This document shows, piece after piece, positions 19,998-29,194 of a DNA stretch of 64,000 nucleotides (positions within the stretch are counted from its first letter, which is position 1; each line of letters opens with the position of its first letter). Source of the stretch: Salibaculum griseiflavum (GTDB lineage: Bacteria > Pseudomonadota > Alphaproteobacteria > Rhodobacterales > Rhodobacteraceae); assembly GCF_003129565.1 (NCBI RefSeq), contig NZ_QETF01000003.1, positions 186,001 through 250,000 of the forward strand, written 5' to 3'. The notes below the pieces were generated by a model. It made no database searches. It saw only the letters and a list, made by a program, of their open reading frames with translations, and was not told where the DNA came from. Position numbers and translations under genes: made by a program.

Positions 19998-20789
19998 ATG
20001 ACAAGGATCGACGCCAAATTCGCAGAGCTGCGCGCGGCCAATCGCAAGGCTTTCGTCGCCTATGTCATGGCGGGCGACCCCGACTACGATACGTCATTGA
20101 AAATCGTGAAGGGATTGCCGGGTGCAGGCGTGGACATCATCGAGCTGGGCCTGCCCTTCACCGACCCGATGGCCGATGGCCCGACCATCCAGCTGGCGGG
20201 CCAACGCGCGCTGGAGGGTGGGCAGAACCTCGACAAGACGCTACAGATGGCCCGCGAATTGCGCAAAGAGGATGACACCACCCCGATCGTCATGATGGGG
20301 TATTACAACCCCATCTATTCGCGCGGCGTCGACCGTTTCCTTGAACAGGCCAAAGAAGCCGGAATCGATGGGCTGATCGTCGTCGACCTGCCGCCCGAGG
20401 AGGATGAGGAATTGTGTATTCCCGCCCAGAAAGCAGGGCTGAATTTCATCCGTCTGGCCACCCCCACCACCGATGACAAACGCCTGCCCAAGGTTCTGAC
20501 GAACACCTCTGGCTTTGTCTATTACGTCTCGATCACCGGGATCACCGGCGCGGCGGATGCCGAGGCCGGCGATGTCGGCCCGGAAGTGGCGCGGATCAAG
20601 GCCCAGACTGATCTGCCCATCATCGTGGGCTTTGGCATCAAGACGCCGGAACGGTCCAAGGCGATTGCCGAGGTCGCCGATGGCGCGGTCGTCGGATCGG
20701 CCATCGTAGAGCGCATCGCCAAGGGCGACAGCGTCACCGATGTTCTGGCCTTCGTCAAAGCCCTCGCCGACGGTGCGCATTCGGCCTGA
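19998..20789 (+). CDS. trpA: Tryptophan synthase alpha chain
   Basis: A 263-residue TIM barrel that cleaves indole-3-glycerol phosphate to indole and glyceraldehyde-3-phosphate for TrpB. I start at ATG 19998, which has GGAG immediately and AGGGGGA slightly further upstream; the longer frame runs antisense through ychF. Catalytic Glu ([13 protein letters not shown]) and Asp ([10 protein letters not shown]) are present. The phosphate-binding motifs are FGIKTPE and [12 protein letters not shown]. Its partner trpB lies about 9 kb away on the other strand, so the two are not in one operon here. Confidence 0.96.
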   Translation: MTRIDAKFAELRAANRKAFVAYVMAGDPDYDTSLKIVKGLPGAGVDIIELGLPFTDPMADGPTIQLAGQRALEGGQNLDKTLQMARELRKEDDTTPIVMMGYYNPIYSRGVDRFLEQAKEAGIDGLIVVDLPPEEDEELCIPAQKAGLNFIRLATPTTDDKRLPKVLTNTSGFVYYVSITGITGAADAEAGDVGPEVARIKAQTDLPIIVGFGIKTPERSKAIAEVADGAVVGSAIVERIAKGDSVTDVLAFVKALADGAHSA

Positions 20790-20821
20790 CGCCTCTTTGA
20801 CAGCCAGCAAGAGGAGCTTTG

Positions 20822-20843
20822 CCCGCGGGTCCGGACCCGCGGG
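20822..20843. terminator. Possible trpA terminator, perfect palindrome
   Basis: A 22-base perfect palindrome (CCCGCGGGTCC and its complement) begins 33 bases after the trpA stop. It is followed by only a weak T-tract (GGTTCCT), so termination strength is uncertain. Confidence 0.5.
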
Positions 20844-20916
20844 GGTTCCTATGCAATTGCGCAAAATGTTTCGAATTGGTAATGGAACCTAACCAATATA
20901 GCGAAAAGGCGTCGCC

Positions 20917-22080
20917 ATGCCCGTCATAACCTGCATCGACGATCTGAAACGCCTGCACCGGCGCCGCACGCCCAAGATGTTCTATGACTACGCGGAGTCG
21001 GGCAGCTGGACAGAACAGACCTTCCGCGAAAACACCTCTGATTTCGACAAGATCTATCTGCGCCAGCGGGTTGCCATCGACATGACGGGGCGTTCGACGG
21101 CCAGTCAAATGATCGGGCAGAACGTGTCAATGCCGGTTGGCTTGGCGCCGGTGGGCATGACCGGCATGCAATCGGCGGATGGAGAGATAAAGGCGGCACG
21201 GGCGGCCGAAAGGTTCGGCGTGCCTTTCACCCTGTCCACGCTGTCGATCTGCTCCATCGAGGACGTGGCCGAGAACACCGAGGAACCGTTCTGGATGCAG
21301 GTCTACACGCTGAAGGACGATGATTTCATGCAACGGCTGTTCGACCGGGCCAAGGCGGCCAAGTGTTCGGCTGCTGTCATCACCGTCGACCTGCAATTGA
21401 TGGGTCAGCGCCACAAGGACATCAAGAACGGGCTTTCCGCCCCGCCGAAACTGACGGCAAAGTCCGTTGCCAACATGATGACCAAGGTCCGCTGGGGGTT
21501 GGGCATGCTGGGCACAAAGCGGCGCTTTTTCGGCAATGTCATCGGCCACGCGCAGGGTGTGACGGATGGCTCGTCGCTGGCGACATGGATCGCCGAGGCC
21601 TTTGACCAGGCTTTGGACTGGGACCGTATCCGCGAATTCCGCAAGATGTGGGACGGCCCATTGATCATCAAGGGCATCATGGATCCCCGCGACGCGCTTG
21701 AGGCTCTGAACGTAGGGGCCGATGCGATCATCGTGTCCAATCATGGCGGTCGCCAGCTGGACGGCGCAATCAGCTCCATAAGGGCGCTGCCGGCGATCAT
21801 GGATGCGGTGGGAGACAAGATCGAGGTGCATCTGGATAGCGGCATCCGGTCCGGGCAGGACGTGCTCAAGGCGCTCGCCATGGGGGCCAAGGGCACCTAT
21901 ATCGGCCGCGCCTATATAAACGGGCTGGGCGCGATGGGCGAAGCGGGCGTCACCCGCGCTCTGGAGGTCATTCACAAGGAACTGGACGTGTCCATGGGCC
22001 TGTGCGGCAGACGCAACGTGGACTCGTTGGATCGTGACATCCTGATGGTGCCGAACGATTTCGAGGGGCGCTGGGCCTGA
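20917..22080 (+). CDS. lldD: FMN-dependent L-lactate dehydrogenase / alpha-hydroxy-acid oxidase
   Basis: A 387-residue flavoprotein of the LldD/glycolate oxidase family that oxidises L-lactate or related 2-hydroxy acids and passes electrons to the respiratory chain. Visible signatures are FYDYAESGSWTE (family N-terminus), PVGLAPVGMTGM, WMQVYTLKD, the active-site segment SNHGGRQLDGA with catalytic His and substrate Arg, DSGIRSGQDVLKALAMGAKG, and GRAYINGLGA for FMN phosphate. AAAAGG precedes the ATG. It stands alone, with no lactate permease or regulator beside it, so the exact substrate is uncertain. Confidence 0.9.
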   Translation: MPVITCIDDLKRLHRRRTPKMFYDYAESGSWTEQTFRENTSDFDKIYLRQRVAIDMTGRSTASQMIGQNVSMPVGLAPVGMTGMQSADGEIKAARAAERFGVPFTLSTLSICSIEDVAENTEEPFWMQVYTLKDDDFMQRLFDRAKAAKCSAAVITVDLQLMGQRHKDIKNGLSAPPKLTAKSVANMMTKVRWGLGMLGTKRRFFGNVIGHAQGVTDGSSLATWIAEAFDQALDWDRIREFRKMWDGPLIIKGIMDPRDALEALNVGADAIIVSNHGGRQLDGAISSIRALPAIMDAVGDKIEVHLDSGIRSGQDVLKALAMGAKGTYIGRAYINGLGAMGEAGVTRALEVIHKELDVSMGLCGRRNVDSLDRDILMVPNDFEGRWA

Positions 22081-23226
22081 TCACGCACGGCGGGCTTGAA
22101 GGGCCTTCACGGCGAGTCCCAATGGCACGGAAAGCAAGAGCACCCCGGCGACCCCGGCATAGGACACGCGCAGACCCCAAAGCTCACTCGACCATCCCAT
22201 GAGAACCGGGGCGAAAAAGAAGGCCGAGAACCCCACGATCGCCACACGGGAAATGGCTCTGGCCCGCTGGCGCGGCGTAACCAGCCTGCCCACCATTCCC
22301 AGACCCAGGGGGCCAATCACCGACACCCCCAACCCCAGGATACCGAAGCCCAGATAGGCCACCACGGGCGTCGCGGCCAGGGCGGCGATCACTGCACCGC
22401 TGGCCGAAACGCAGCCGGCCACAATGACCACTGTCGTTGCGCGGAATCTTTCCGATACGGCCTGCCCCGCGAACCGGCCGAACGCCATGGTCAGCCCCAG
22501 TGTCGCCGGGCCCATAGCGCCCTCGGCCGCGCCGCCCTGCAGGGTGCGCTCGATATGCAGGGCCGACCAGGCCTCGACCGTCGCCTCCGCCCCGAAGGCC
22601 ACGAGAACGACCAGTCCGCAAAGGATGACGGGCCAGAACGGTGAGCGTGTTCCCGACGGATCCTCGCCGTCCTCTGCGGCAGGTTGCATCCGCAGCCCCA
22701 GCAACACCGCCCCCATGATCAGCGCAACGCCGGCGAAGATCGTGAAAGAGTGCAATCCGGCCTCGCGACCCAGTCCGGCAAGGACCGCCCCCACGGCGTA
22801 ACCGACCGAGAACAGCGCATGATTGGCATTCATCAGCGGCTTGCCCGTTGCGGCCTCAAGGTCGCTGACACGGGTATTCATCAGAACGTCGAGCAACCCC
22901 GCCGCAAAGCCAAGGACCATCATGACAAGGAAGAATCCCCATTGGACGGTCACGATGCCCGGCAGCAGCATGGCCAGCGCGATCAGCAGCGCCGCCGCCT
23001 GCATGCCCCTGGCGCCCAGGGCAGCGTCCACCCTGGGGGCGATCAGCATCGCCGTCACCAACCCGAAAGCCGACCCCAGCAGCAAGGTCCCGAACAGACC
23101 GTCCGACGCGCCAAGGCCGGCCTTGAGCACCGGAACCTGCGCGGCGAAACTGCCCCAGAACAGGCCCAGAGCCAGAAAGGCGGACCCGGGCACCCGGGAA
23201 ATCCTGATAGCGCTCACAATCGACAT
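22081..23226 (-). CDS. MFS transporter
   Basis: A 381-residue inner-membrane protein with about twelve hydrophobic segments. I begin at ATG 23226; the frame continues to a TTG at 23311-23313, but that extension looks untranslated. The first helix region is AFLALGLFWGSFAAQVPVLK and the loop after helix 2 contains PRVDAALG. The pattern resembles the YbjJ/FucP-like group of MFS proteins in alphaproteobacteria (ISRVAIVGFSAFFFAPVLMG in the C-half). The substrate cannot be read from sequence. It converges with lldD, with stops immediately adjacent. Confidence 0.85.
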   Translation of the reverse strand: MSIVSAIRISRVPGSAFLALGLFWGSFAAQVPVLKAGLGASDGLFGTLLLGSAFGLVTAMLIAPRVDAALGARGMQAAALLIALAMLLPGIVTVQWGFFLVMMVLGFAAGLLDVLMNTRVSDLEAATGKPLMNANHALFSVGYAVGAVLAGLGREAGLHSFTIFAGVALIMGAVLLGLRMQPAAEDGEDPSGTRSPFWPVILCGLVVLVAFGAEATVEAWSALHIERTLQGGAAEGAMGPATLGLTMAFGRFAGQAVSERFRATTVVIVAGCVSASGAVIAALAATPVVAYLGFGILGLGVSVIGPLGLGMVGRLVTPRQRARAISRVAIVGFSAFFFAPVLMGWSSELWGLRVSYAGVAGVLLLSVPLGLAVKALQARRA

Positions 23227-23433
23227 TGCTTGCACTGAGCACAGAGCGCCGGTCCCGGCAAGACCCTTCCGAATGCGACTCGCGCTCGACGGCGTCAAAG
23301 AATCCCTTTTCAACGGGGCGAAACCGTCCTATACGCGCGGCTTCACCGGGTCCTCCTGCCATCAGGGGGTCCCTCTCATGGCAAAGTGGGCCCCGAACAG
23401 AAGACGGGGTGCGCGAATTGAAAGGACAGACCT

Positions 23434-24090
23434 ATGGCTGGTGAGATTCCCGATCTTATCGCACATGAACGCAAAGGCACCGGCAAGGGTGCGGCCCGTC
23501 AGGCCCGCCGCGACCACATGGTGCCCGGCATCGTCTACGGTGGCGAGGCCGATCCGCTTCCCATCAACATCCCCTACAACGTGCTGATCAAGCGCCTCAA
23601 GGATGGTCGTTTCCTGTCGACGCTCTTCAACCTCAAGGTCGAGGGCCACGAAGATGTCCGCGTCATCTGCCGGAACGTCCAGCGCGACGTGGTCAAGGAC
23701 CTGCCGACGCACCTGGACCTGATGCGTCTGAAGCGGACCACCAAGATCAACCTGTTCATCCCGGTTGAATTCGAAGGCGAAGACGAGTGCCCCGGCCTGC
23801 GCAAGGGCGGCATTCTGACCGTCGTGCGCCCCGAGGTCGAACTGGTTGTCACTGCCGGTGACATCCCCGAGAAGCTGACCGCTTCCCTGGAGGGCCTGGA
23901 GATCGGCGACACGATCACCATTTCCTCGATCGACCTGCCCAATGGCACCAAGCCGACCATCGACCGCGACTTCGTGATCGCCAACGTGCAGGCACCCTCC
24001 AGCCTGGCCGCGGCCGAGGACGAGGAAGAGGGCGAAGAGGCCGCCGCCAACGAGGTTCCCGCCACCGAGCAGGACAGCGACGAGGAATGA
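23434..24090 (+). CDS. rplY: 50S ribosomal protein L25/general stress protein Ctc
   Basis: A 218-residue long (CTC-type) L25 that binds 5S rRNA. The N-terminal L25 domain is recognisable ([20 protein letters not shown] then [10 protein letters not shown]), as is the C-terminal CTC beta-domain ([30 protein letters not shown]). The end is a short acidic tail (EDEEEGEE), common in alphaproteobacterial L25. AAGGA precedes the ATG. It is followed by a strong terminator and then pth, the usual rplY-pth pairing. Confidence 0.96.
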   Translation: MAGEIPDLIAHERKGTGKGAARQARRDHMVPGIVYGGEADPLPINIPYNVLIKRLKDGRFLSTLFNLKVEGHEDVRVICRNVQRDVVKDLPTHLDLMRLKRTTKINLFIPVEFEGEDECPGLRKGGILTVVRPEVELVVTAGDIPEKLTASLEGLEIGDTITISSIDLPNGTKPTIDRDFVIANVQAPSSLAAAEDEEEGEEAAANEVPATEQDSDEE

Positions 24091-24116
24091 TCCTCGCTCG
24101 CAATGCGAATTATCCC

Positions 24117-24143
24117 AAGGGCGCCCATCGGGGCGCCCTTTTT
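24117..24143 (+). terminator. Rho-independent terminator after rplY
   Basis: GGGCGCCC, ATCG loop, GGGCGCCC then five T. It lies 30 bases after the rplY stop and 40 before pth, so it may reduce rather than abolish read-through. Confidence 0.85.
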
Positions 24144-24184
24144 CGTTCTGGCCCGTGCCCCCCGCCCCGCGTTATAGAGCGGCC

Positions 24185-24859
24185 ATGAAACTCTTTGTCG
24201 GCCTTGGGAATCCCGGCGCGAAATACGCGCAGAACCGTCACAATATCGGCTTCATGGCGCTGGACCGGATCGCCGAGGATCACGGCTTCGCGCCGTGGCG
24301 GTCCAAGTTCCAGGGCCTGGTCAGCGAGGGCCGGCTGGGCACCGAAAAGGTGATCCTTCTGAAACCCCAGACCTTCATGAACCTTTCTGGCCAATCCGTG
24401 GGCGAGGCGATGCGGTTCTACAAGCTCGACAGCAGCGATGTCGTGGTATTCCATGACGAGATCGACCTGGCGCCGGGCAAGCTGCGCCTGAAATCGGGAG
24501 GCGGGCATGCGGGCCATAACGGGCTGCGCTCGATCCATCAGCATATCGGGCCGCATTACGACCGCGTCCGTCTGGGCGTGGGTCATCCCGGCCACAAGGA
24601 CAAGGTGCCAGGCTATGTCCTGTCGGATTTCGCCAAGGCCGATCAGGACTGGCTGGACGACCAGATGCGCGGCATATCCGACGGCGCGGCCCACCTTGCG
24701 CAGGACGAGGGGCCCAAATTCCTCAATGCCGTGGCGCTGAGGGTTGCACCGCCGAGGTCCTCGACCACCCCGTCAAAACCCGCCGCCAAGCCCGCCGCGG
24801 AACCGGACCCCGAAGACCAAAGAAGCCCGCTGCAGAAGCTGGTAGACAAGTTCAAATGA
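24185..24859 (+). CDS. pth: Peptidyl-tRNA hydrolase
   Basis: A 224-residue enzyme that releases peptides from peptidyl-tRNA. I use the ATG at 24185 because the protein then begins MKLFVGLGNPG, the family N-terminus. The catalytic His is in QNRHNIGF, Asp in VVFHDEIDL and Asn in GHAGHNGLRSI. The core ends near residue 190; the remaining Pro/Ala/Lys-rich tail (about 35 residues) is longer than in E. coli. The stop overlaps the next ATG (ATGA). Confidence 0.96.
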   Translation: MKLFVGLGNPGAKYAQNRHNIGFMALDRIAEDHGFAPWRSKFQGLVSEGRLGTEKVILLKPQTFMNLSGQSVGEAMRFYKLDSSDVVVFHDEIDLAPGKLRLKSGGGHAGHNGLRSIHQHIGPHYDRVRLGVGHPGHKDKVPGYVLSDFAKADQDWLDDQMRGISDGAAHLAQDEGPKFLNAVALRVAPPRSSTTPSKPAAKPAAEPDPEDQRSPLQKLVDKFK

Positions 24860-25875
24860 CGACACGGCTCGGCGCGGCCTTTACTGAGCAGGCCCAGAGT
24901 TGCGCGGCGCTCGGGTCGCCGTTCATGGAGCAGCTTTGCACCGTTTTGGCGGAACGCTTGTCGCCGGATAATCCGATTGGACACCGCCTGTTCGACTGGC
25001 CCGGTGACCTCGGCCCTGGCGCCGAAAGTGTGCCCTTGCGCCTCTGCGGGGCGCTGCACGCGCTGTGCTTGATGGGTCGAGGCGGGTTGGACCGGGTCTA
25101 TCCACCGCACAAGGTCGATGATGACACGCTCTGGGCCGGGATCGCCCACGCATTGGACTCCGAGACAGAATTCATAGATCGCTTCATCGACACCCCGCCC
25201 CAAACCAACGAGGTGCGGCGCAGCGCCGCCCTGATCGCGGCGGGGCATATCGTCCAAGACCGGTTCGGCCTGCCGCTGCGCTTGTCTGAACTGGGTGCCA
25301 GCGCTGGCTTGAACCTGCACTGGGATCGCTTCGCGCTGCGGATCCACGACACCGTTCTGGGGCCGGCCGACAGCCCGATCATCCTGTCGCCGGACTGGGC
25401 CGGGCCTCTGCCGCCCAAGGCCCGGCCGGATGTGATCGAACGGCGCGGTGTCGACCTGAACCCTCTTGACCCTCTGCGCGACGGGCTGCGCCTGCGAGCC
25501 TATCTGTGGCCTGACCAGCCGGACCGGCTGCGCTGGACCGAAGCCGCCATCGCCATGTCGGACCATGTCGTGGACCGGGCCGACGGGGTTGATTGGCTGG
25601 AAACCCGTTTACCCCACCAAGCCGGCACCTGCCACATGATCTATTCGACAGTCGCCTGGCAGTATTTCCCTGCTGCGGCCCGCGCTCGTGGCACCGCGCT
25701 GATCGAGACAGCCAGCCGCAGCGCGACGGACCGGTCCCCGCTGGCATGGTTCACCATGGAAAACGACGGCACCTCACCCGGCGCGGTCATGACTCTGCGG
25801 CTATGGCCGGGTGATGTCACGCTGGACCTCGGGCGGATCGACTTCCACGGACGCTGGGTTCGGTTCAACGGCTGA
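24856..25875 (+). CDS. DUF2332 family protein
   Basis: A 339-residue cytoplasmic protein matching DUF2332 as I recall it: an N-terminal helical region, NEVRRSAALIAAG, then LSELGASAGLNLHWDRF, and a C-terminal segment with YSTVAWQYF and LAWFTMEND. The GASAGLNL stretch resembles a nucleotide- or SAM-binding loop, but no reaction is established for the family. It overlaps pth by four bases, suggesting co-translation. The family call is good; function is unknown. Confidence 0.85.
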   Translation: MTTRLGAAFTEQAQSCAALGSPFMEQLCTVLAERLSPDNPIGHRLFDWPGDLGPGAESVPLRLCGALHALCLMGRGGLDRVYPPHKVDDDTLWAGIAHALDSETEFIDRFIDTPPQTNEVRRSAALIAAGHIVQDRFGLPLRLSELGASAGLNLHWDRFALRIHDTVLGPADSPIILSPDWAGPLPPKARPDVIERRGVDLNPLDPLRDGLRLRAYLWPDQPDRLRWTEAAIAMSDHVVDRADGVDWLETRLPHQAGTCHMIYSTVAWQYFPAAARARGTALIETASRSATDRSPLAWFTMENDGTSPGAVMTLRLWPGDVTLDLGRIDFHGRWVRFNG

Positions 25876-25914
25876 CGCTTGCCCGTCCCGCAGGCGCGTG
25901 ACACTGTTTCGAAC

Positions 25915-27087
25915 ATGAAAAATGCGCTTCGTCTCCTGCTTGTCCTTGTCGCCGTTCTGGCGGTCCTCGCGCTTTGGCAGCGTGAACGCATCGCGAGGCT
26001 TTCGACGGTTATTACCCTGTTCGACGAAGGCCGAATCGTGGGCAACTTCACCAGCATGGGCGACGCCTTTGAGACCGTTGCCATGCCCCTGCCTGACGCC
26101 GCGCCCAATCGCCTTCCGAAAGGTGCGCCCATGACCATGCCGGCCGGCTATGAAGCCTGGGCTGCTGAACGCGCCGTCACCGGTATCGTGGTGCTGAAAG
26201 ACGGTGTCATCCGGCACGAGGCCTACCCGTTGTCCGAACCAGGGCGCGACGATGACCCTGCCCTGCGCACCCGCATCAGCTGGTCAGTGGCCAAGAGCTT
26301 TCTTTCGGTGCTGTTCGGCGTGGTCTACGAAGAGGGCGCGATCGACAGCCTCGATGACCCGGTCACGAAATATGCCCCCGAACTGGCCGGCACGGCCTAT
26401 GACGGGGCCAGCATCCGCGACGTGCTGCAAATGTCCTCGGGCGTGGTCTTTGACGAGGATTACCTGGATTTCTGGAGCGACATCAACCGGATGGGCCGGG
26501 TTCTGGCCCTTGGCCGGTCGATGGATCGGTTCGCCGCGGCGCTCGACGAGACCTTCGTGGAACCGGGCACCGACTGGCAATACGTGTCGATCGACACGCA
26601 TGTGATCGGCATGGTGATACGGGGTGCGACGGGTCGTCCCGTCCCCGAATTGCTGAACGAAAAGGTTCTGCAACCGTTGCGCCTGACGGTCGAGCCCTAT
26701 TACGTCACGGACGGTTACGGTGTGGCCTTCGTGCTCGGCGGGCTGAACATGACGACCCATGACTACGCGCTTTTCGGGCACATGGTCGCCTCGGGCGGGA
26801 TTGCCTTCGGGCGGCGCATCGTTTCGGACTCGTGGCTCGCCGAGAGCACCCGCGCCTCGGCCCCGACCGATCCGGGCGATATCGGCTATGGCTACCAGTG
26901 GTGGATTCCGGTCGGCGCGGCGCCGGGGCAGTTCATGGGGCGTGGAATTTACGGGCAATACCTCTATGTGGACCGGCCAAGGGGCGTCGTCATCGCGGTC
27001 AACGGGGCCGACCGGGCCTTTCGCGAGACGGGCGTGAATGAAGAGAACGTGGAAATGTTTCGACGCATTTCGGAGGCATTGGAATGA
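25915..27087 (+). CDS. Serine hydrolase, beta-lactamase/PBP family
   Basis: A 390-residue envelope protein. Starting at ATG 25915 gives an N-terminal hydrophobic anchor (LRLLLVLVAVLAVLAL). The active-site SxxK motif is SVAK (Ser124/Lys127), followed by a YVSID tyrosine motif near 223. The C-terminal part contains GYGYQWWIP and a terminal GIYGQYLYVD segment typical of the beta-lactamase-related (class C-like) hydrolases. These act as esterases, peptidases or amidases; the substrate is unknown and antibiotic resistance is not implied. The stop overlaps the start of the next gene. Confidence 0.88.
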   Translation: MKNALRLLLVLVAVLAVLALWQRERIARLSTVITLFDEGRIVGNFTSMGDAFETVAMPLPDAAPNRLPKGAPMTMPAGYEAWAAERAVTGIVVLKDGVIRHEAYPLSEPGRDDDPALRTRISWSVAKSFLSVLFGVVYEEGAIDSLDDPVTKYAPELAGTAYDGASIRDVLQMSSGVVFDEDYLDFWSDINRMGRVLALGRSMDRFAAALDETFVEPGTDWQYVSIDTHVIGMVIRGATGRPVPELLNEKVLQPLRLTVEPYYVTDGYGVAFVLGGLNMTTHDYALFGHMVASGGIAFGRRIVSDSWLAESTRASAPTDPGDIGYGYQWWIPVGAAPGQFMGRGIYGQYLYVDRPRGVVIAVNGADRAFRETGVNEENVEMFRRISEALE

Positions 27088-27464
27088 TGGAAATGGATCC
27101 GGCGGTGAACGTGCTGGGCGAGGAACTGGTGACCTGTTCCCTTGATCCGGTGACCGGCTTCTTCCGCGATGGGGCCTGCAATACCTGCGCGCAGGACCAG
27201 GGCAGCCACACGGTCTGCGCCGTCATGACGGCGGAATTCCTGGCCTATTCGAAATATGTGGGGAATGACCTGAGCAGCCCGCGCCCGGAATTCGGCTTTG
27301 CCGGGCTAAAGCCGGGCGATCAATGGTGCCTGTGCGCTAGCCGCTTCCTGCAAGCCCATGACGAAGGCTGCGCGCCCAATGTCAGCCTTGCGGCGACACA
27401 TCGGCGCGCGCTGGAGATCGTGCCTCTGGAAGTTCTGCGTCAATACGCGCTTGGTCCAGACTGA
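27084..27464 (+). CDS. DUF2237 family protein
   Basis: A 126-residue protein typical of DUF2237: NVLGEELVTCSLDPVTGFFR, then a C..C pair (CNTCAQDQGSHTVC), AEFLAYSK, a PRPEFGFAGLKPGD segment, WCLCASRF and ATHRRALEIVPLE. The many conserved Cys residues hint at metal or redox chemistry, but no function is established. Its ATG overlaps the serine hydrolase stop. The 3' end overlaps the opposing LuxR-type gene by 83 bases, tail to tail. Confidence 0.88.
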   Translation: MMEMDPAVNVLGEELVTCSLDPVTGFFRDGACNTCAQDQGSHTVCAVMTAEFLAYSKYVGNDLSSPRPEFGFAGLKPGDQWCLCASRFLQAHDEGCAPNVSLAATHRRALEIVPLEVLRQYALGPD

Positions 27465-27939
27465 CCGCACCATCCATCAGGTCTTCGATGAACAGACTCA
27501 AGAGCTGGGGTCGCCCGCTGACACCTGCCTTGCGGTAAATCGCGTTGGTCTGCGCCTTGACGGTCCCGTCCGAGGTTTCACGCATGGCCGCGATTTCCGC
27601 GGTCGACAGGCCCTTTATCGAGAACAGCGCCACATCCATCTCGGCGGGGGTCAAGCCCCATTCCTCGAATCGGTCCTGCATCAAGTCAAGGAAGGCGCCG
27701 GACGCCACGCGCAGCTGCTGTTCGGCCCTTGTGGTCCGGCGATGCGCACGGCGGAGGGCGAGTGCACCCATGACGATCCCGAGAGCCAGCCCAATCGCCG
27801 CCCCTATCTGGATCAATTCGTAGGCTTGCCAGCCTATCGGCGGCAGGCCCAGCAACGATTCCAGGATCGTCCAGACGAAGAATGCCGCGCAGAGAACCTG
27901 CACAACCAACGCGGCGAGGATGAAACGGTCAACCTGCAT
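27382..27939 (-). CDS. Membrane-tethered LuxR-type HTH regulator
   Basis: A 185-residue protein with two N-terminal membrane helices (about 7-25 and 41-62), a basic/helical linker, and a C-terminal LuxR-type HTH (LTPAEMDVALFSIKGLSTAE, with recognition helix region DGTVKAQTNAIYRKAG). It has no receiver or ligand domain, so the signal may be sensed through the membrane part. It is the last gene of the acidic-protein operon, 20 bp after the Asp-rich gene, and is the candidate controller of that operon. It overlaps the DUF2237 gene by 83 bases in antisense. Confidence 0.85.
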   Translation of the reverse strand: MQVDRFILAALVVQVLCAAFFVWTILESLLGLPPIGWQAYELIQIGAAIGLALGIVMGALALRRAHRRTTRAEQQLRVASGAFLDLMQDRFEEWGLTPAEMDVALFSIKGLSTAEIAAMRETSDGTVKAQTNAIYRKAGVSGRPQLLSLFIEDLMDGAVSLDQARIDAELPEARSPARADVSPQG

Positions 27940-27959
27940 CCAAAGGTCAGCAGGCGGTG

Positions 27960-28424
27960 TCAGTCGTCATCCGGCTCATCGTCGTCATCCGGCTCATCAT
28001 CGTCATCATCGTCATCATCACTTTCATCGTCACTGTCATCGTCATCATCGTCATCGTCATCATCGTCATCGTCATCGTCATCATCGTCATCCCAATCGTC
28101 GTCGACTTCATCGTCATCGTCATCCCAATCGTCTTCGTATTCGTCCTCCGGGATGTAGATTCGGATACTGTCGCCTTCGTCATCATCCTCGAAAAGTTCG
28201 ACCCAGTAGTCGCGCAGTATCGCACCGGTGTTGGGATCGATCACAAGCTCGCGACGATACCGTTCGTTGGAGGCGACCACTCGCAAACGACCCAGCAATG
28301 TGCGCTGTATCGAAATCTCGACAAAACCCTGGGCCTGAAGCTGGGACAGGACCTGGTCTTCGACGCTTTGCGCAAAGGCCGGAGCAGCAGATAGGGCGAA
28401 GGTGATCAGGGCAGCTCGGATCAT
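27960..28424 (-). CDS. Secreted PepSY-like protein with poly-Asp tail
   Basis: A 154-residue protein. Signal peptide MIRAALITFALSAAPAFA precedes QS. Residues about 20-85 form a PepSY-like unit (LQAQGFVEISI, GRLRVVASNERYRRELVIDP, TGAILRD). From about 95 the chain is almost only Asp, with a few Glu, Trp, Val and Ser. The tail is extremely acidic and likely disordered, suited to Ca2+ or other cation binding in the periplasm or outside. It is a distant paralogue of the protein at 29195, and a 2OG oxygenase gene lies between them. Function is unknown. Confidence 0.85.
   Translation of the reverse strand: MIRAALITFALSAAPAFAQSVEDQVLSQLQAQGFVEISIQRTLLGRLRVVASNERYRRELVIDPNTGAILRDYWVELFEDDDEGDSIRIYIPEDEYEDDWDDDDDEVDDDWDDDDDDDDDDDDDDDDDDDSDDESDDDDDDDDEPDDDDEPDDD
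27963..28130 (-). repeat. GAC/GAT low-complexity coding tract
   Basis: Near-pure GAT/GAC codons encoding the poly-Asp tail. Such trinucleotide tracts can slip in replication, and every third-base choice varies, so selection appears to act on the protein rather than on the DNA. Confidence 0.75.
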
Positions 28425-28469
28425 GGAAGTCTCTTTAGCATGGGAACCCGGCAGGGGGCAGGGGCAAGG

Positions 28470-29090
28470 TCATGATTTGGCCTTTTTGAAGGTCGCGTTG
28501 AAGGCGATGGACCACCGTTCGTCGTCCGCCTCGTTGGGATAGACCCAATGCACAAGGTATGACGGGAACAGGATCATCTCACCCGGGCCGGGGCGCAGCT
28601 TCTTCTTCATCCGGAACGATGGTGCCTTGAGGATGCGCCAGTTGGGCAGGTCCGTCCGAGGGTCGATGAATTCGATCATCCCCGAATTGCCGGTCTCGAT
28701 CGCGGGCTGGGCAACGTAGTAGACCCCCGACCAGTGGGCACCGGGATGGGTATGGGGCGCATTGAAGCCCCCCTTGGGATTGGCGTTCATCCAGGCGAAC
28801 ATCTTGAGGGACAGCGCGCTTCTCGGAGTGCGTGCCCCGATCTTTTCATTGGCCTCGAAGACAGCTTCGGTCGCAAGATCGCGCAGCTTGGCAAAGCAGT
28901 CCGTCTCTTCGTCGAAGAGGTTCCCCTCGGAATGCCAGCCGCCCCGGTTGGATTTCGATGCTCCGGCAGACCCGGCGCGCATCCGGTTTCCTTCGGCCAG
29001 CAGCTCGGCATTGAACTCGGCGTGGTCGGGTACGCGGAACCGCAAAACCGGGGTCGAGAATAGCTTTTCGTTCTTGATCGTTTCGAGCAT
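28470..29090 (-). CDS. Putative 2OG-Fe(II) oxygenase (TIGR02466-like)
   Basis: A 206-residue protein resembling the TIGR02466 group. The N-terminus FSTPVLRFRVPDH is typical. The double-stranded beta-helix carries NAPHTHPGAHWSGVYYV (metal-site His candidates), GMIEFIDPR, then PGEMILFPSYLVHWVYPN with the distal His, and a C-terminal RWSIAFN. Family members are expected to hydroxylate an unknown substrate using 2-oxoglutarate, Fe(II) and oxygen. It lies between two secreted Asp/Glu-rich protein genes on the same strand (gaps of 104 and 45 bp). Modification of those proteins, or of a common metabolite, is inference. Confidence 0.82.
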   Translation of the reverse strand: MLETIKNEKLFSTPVLRFRVPDHAEFNAELLAEGNRMRAGSAGASKSNRGGWHSEGNLFDEETDCFAKLRDLATEAVFEANEKIGARTPRSALSLKMFAWMNANPKGGFNAPHTHPGAHWSGVYYVAQPAIETGNSGMIEFIDPRTDLPNWRILKAPSFRMKKKLRPGPGEMILFPSYLVHWVYPNEADDERWSIAFNATFKKAKS

Positions 29091-29194
29091 GTCTTCTGGC
29101 CTGGCATTCGAATTTCGAGAAATGACCGCCCCGCCGGTGCGGCACCGAGGGGCGGTCCAGATGATGAGCCGGTCGATCCGGTCAACAGGCGAGA

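Noticed and set aside
25915-27087. Beta-lactamase resistance gene
   Set aside because: SxxK and Tyr motifs place it in the broad serine hydrolase group; nothing indicates activity on antibiotics.
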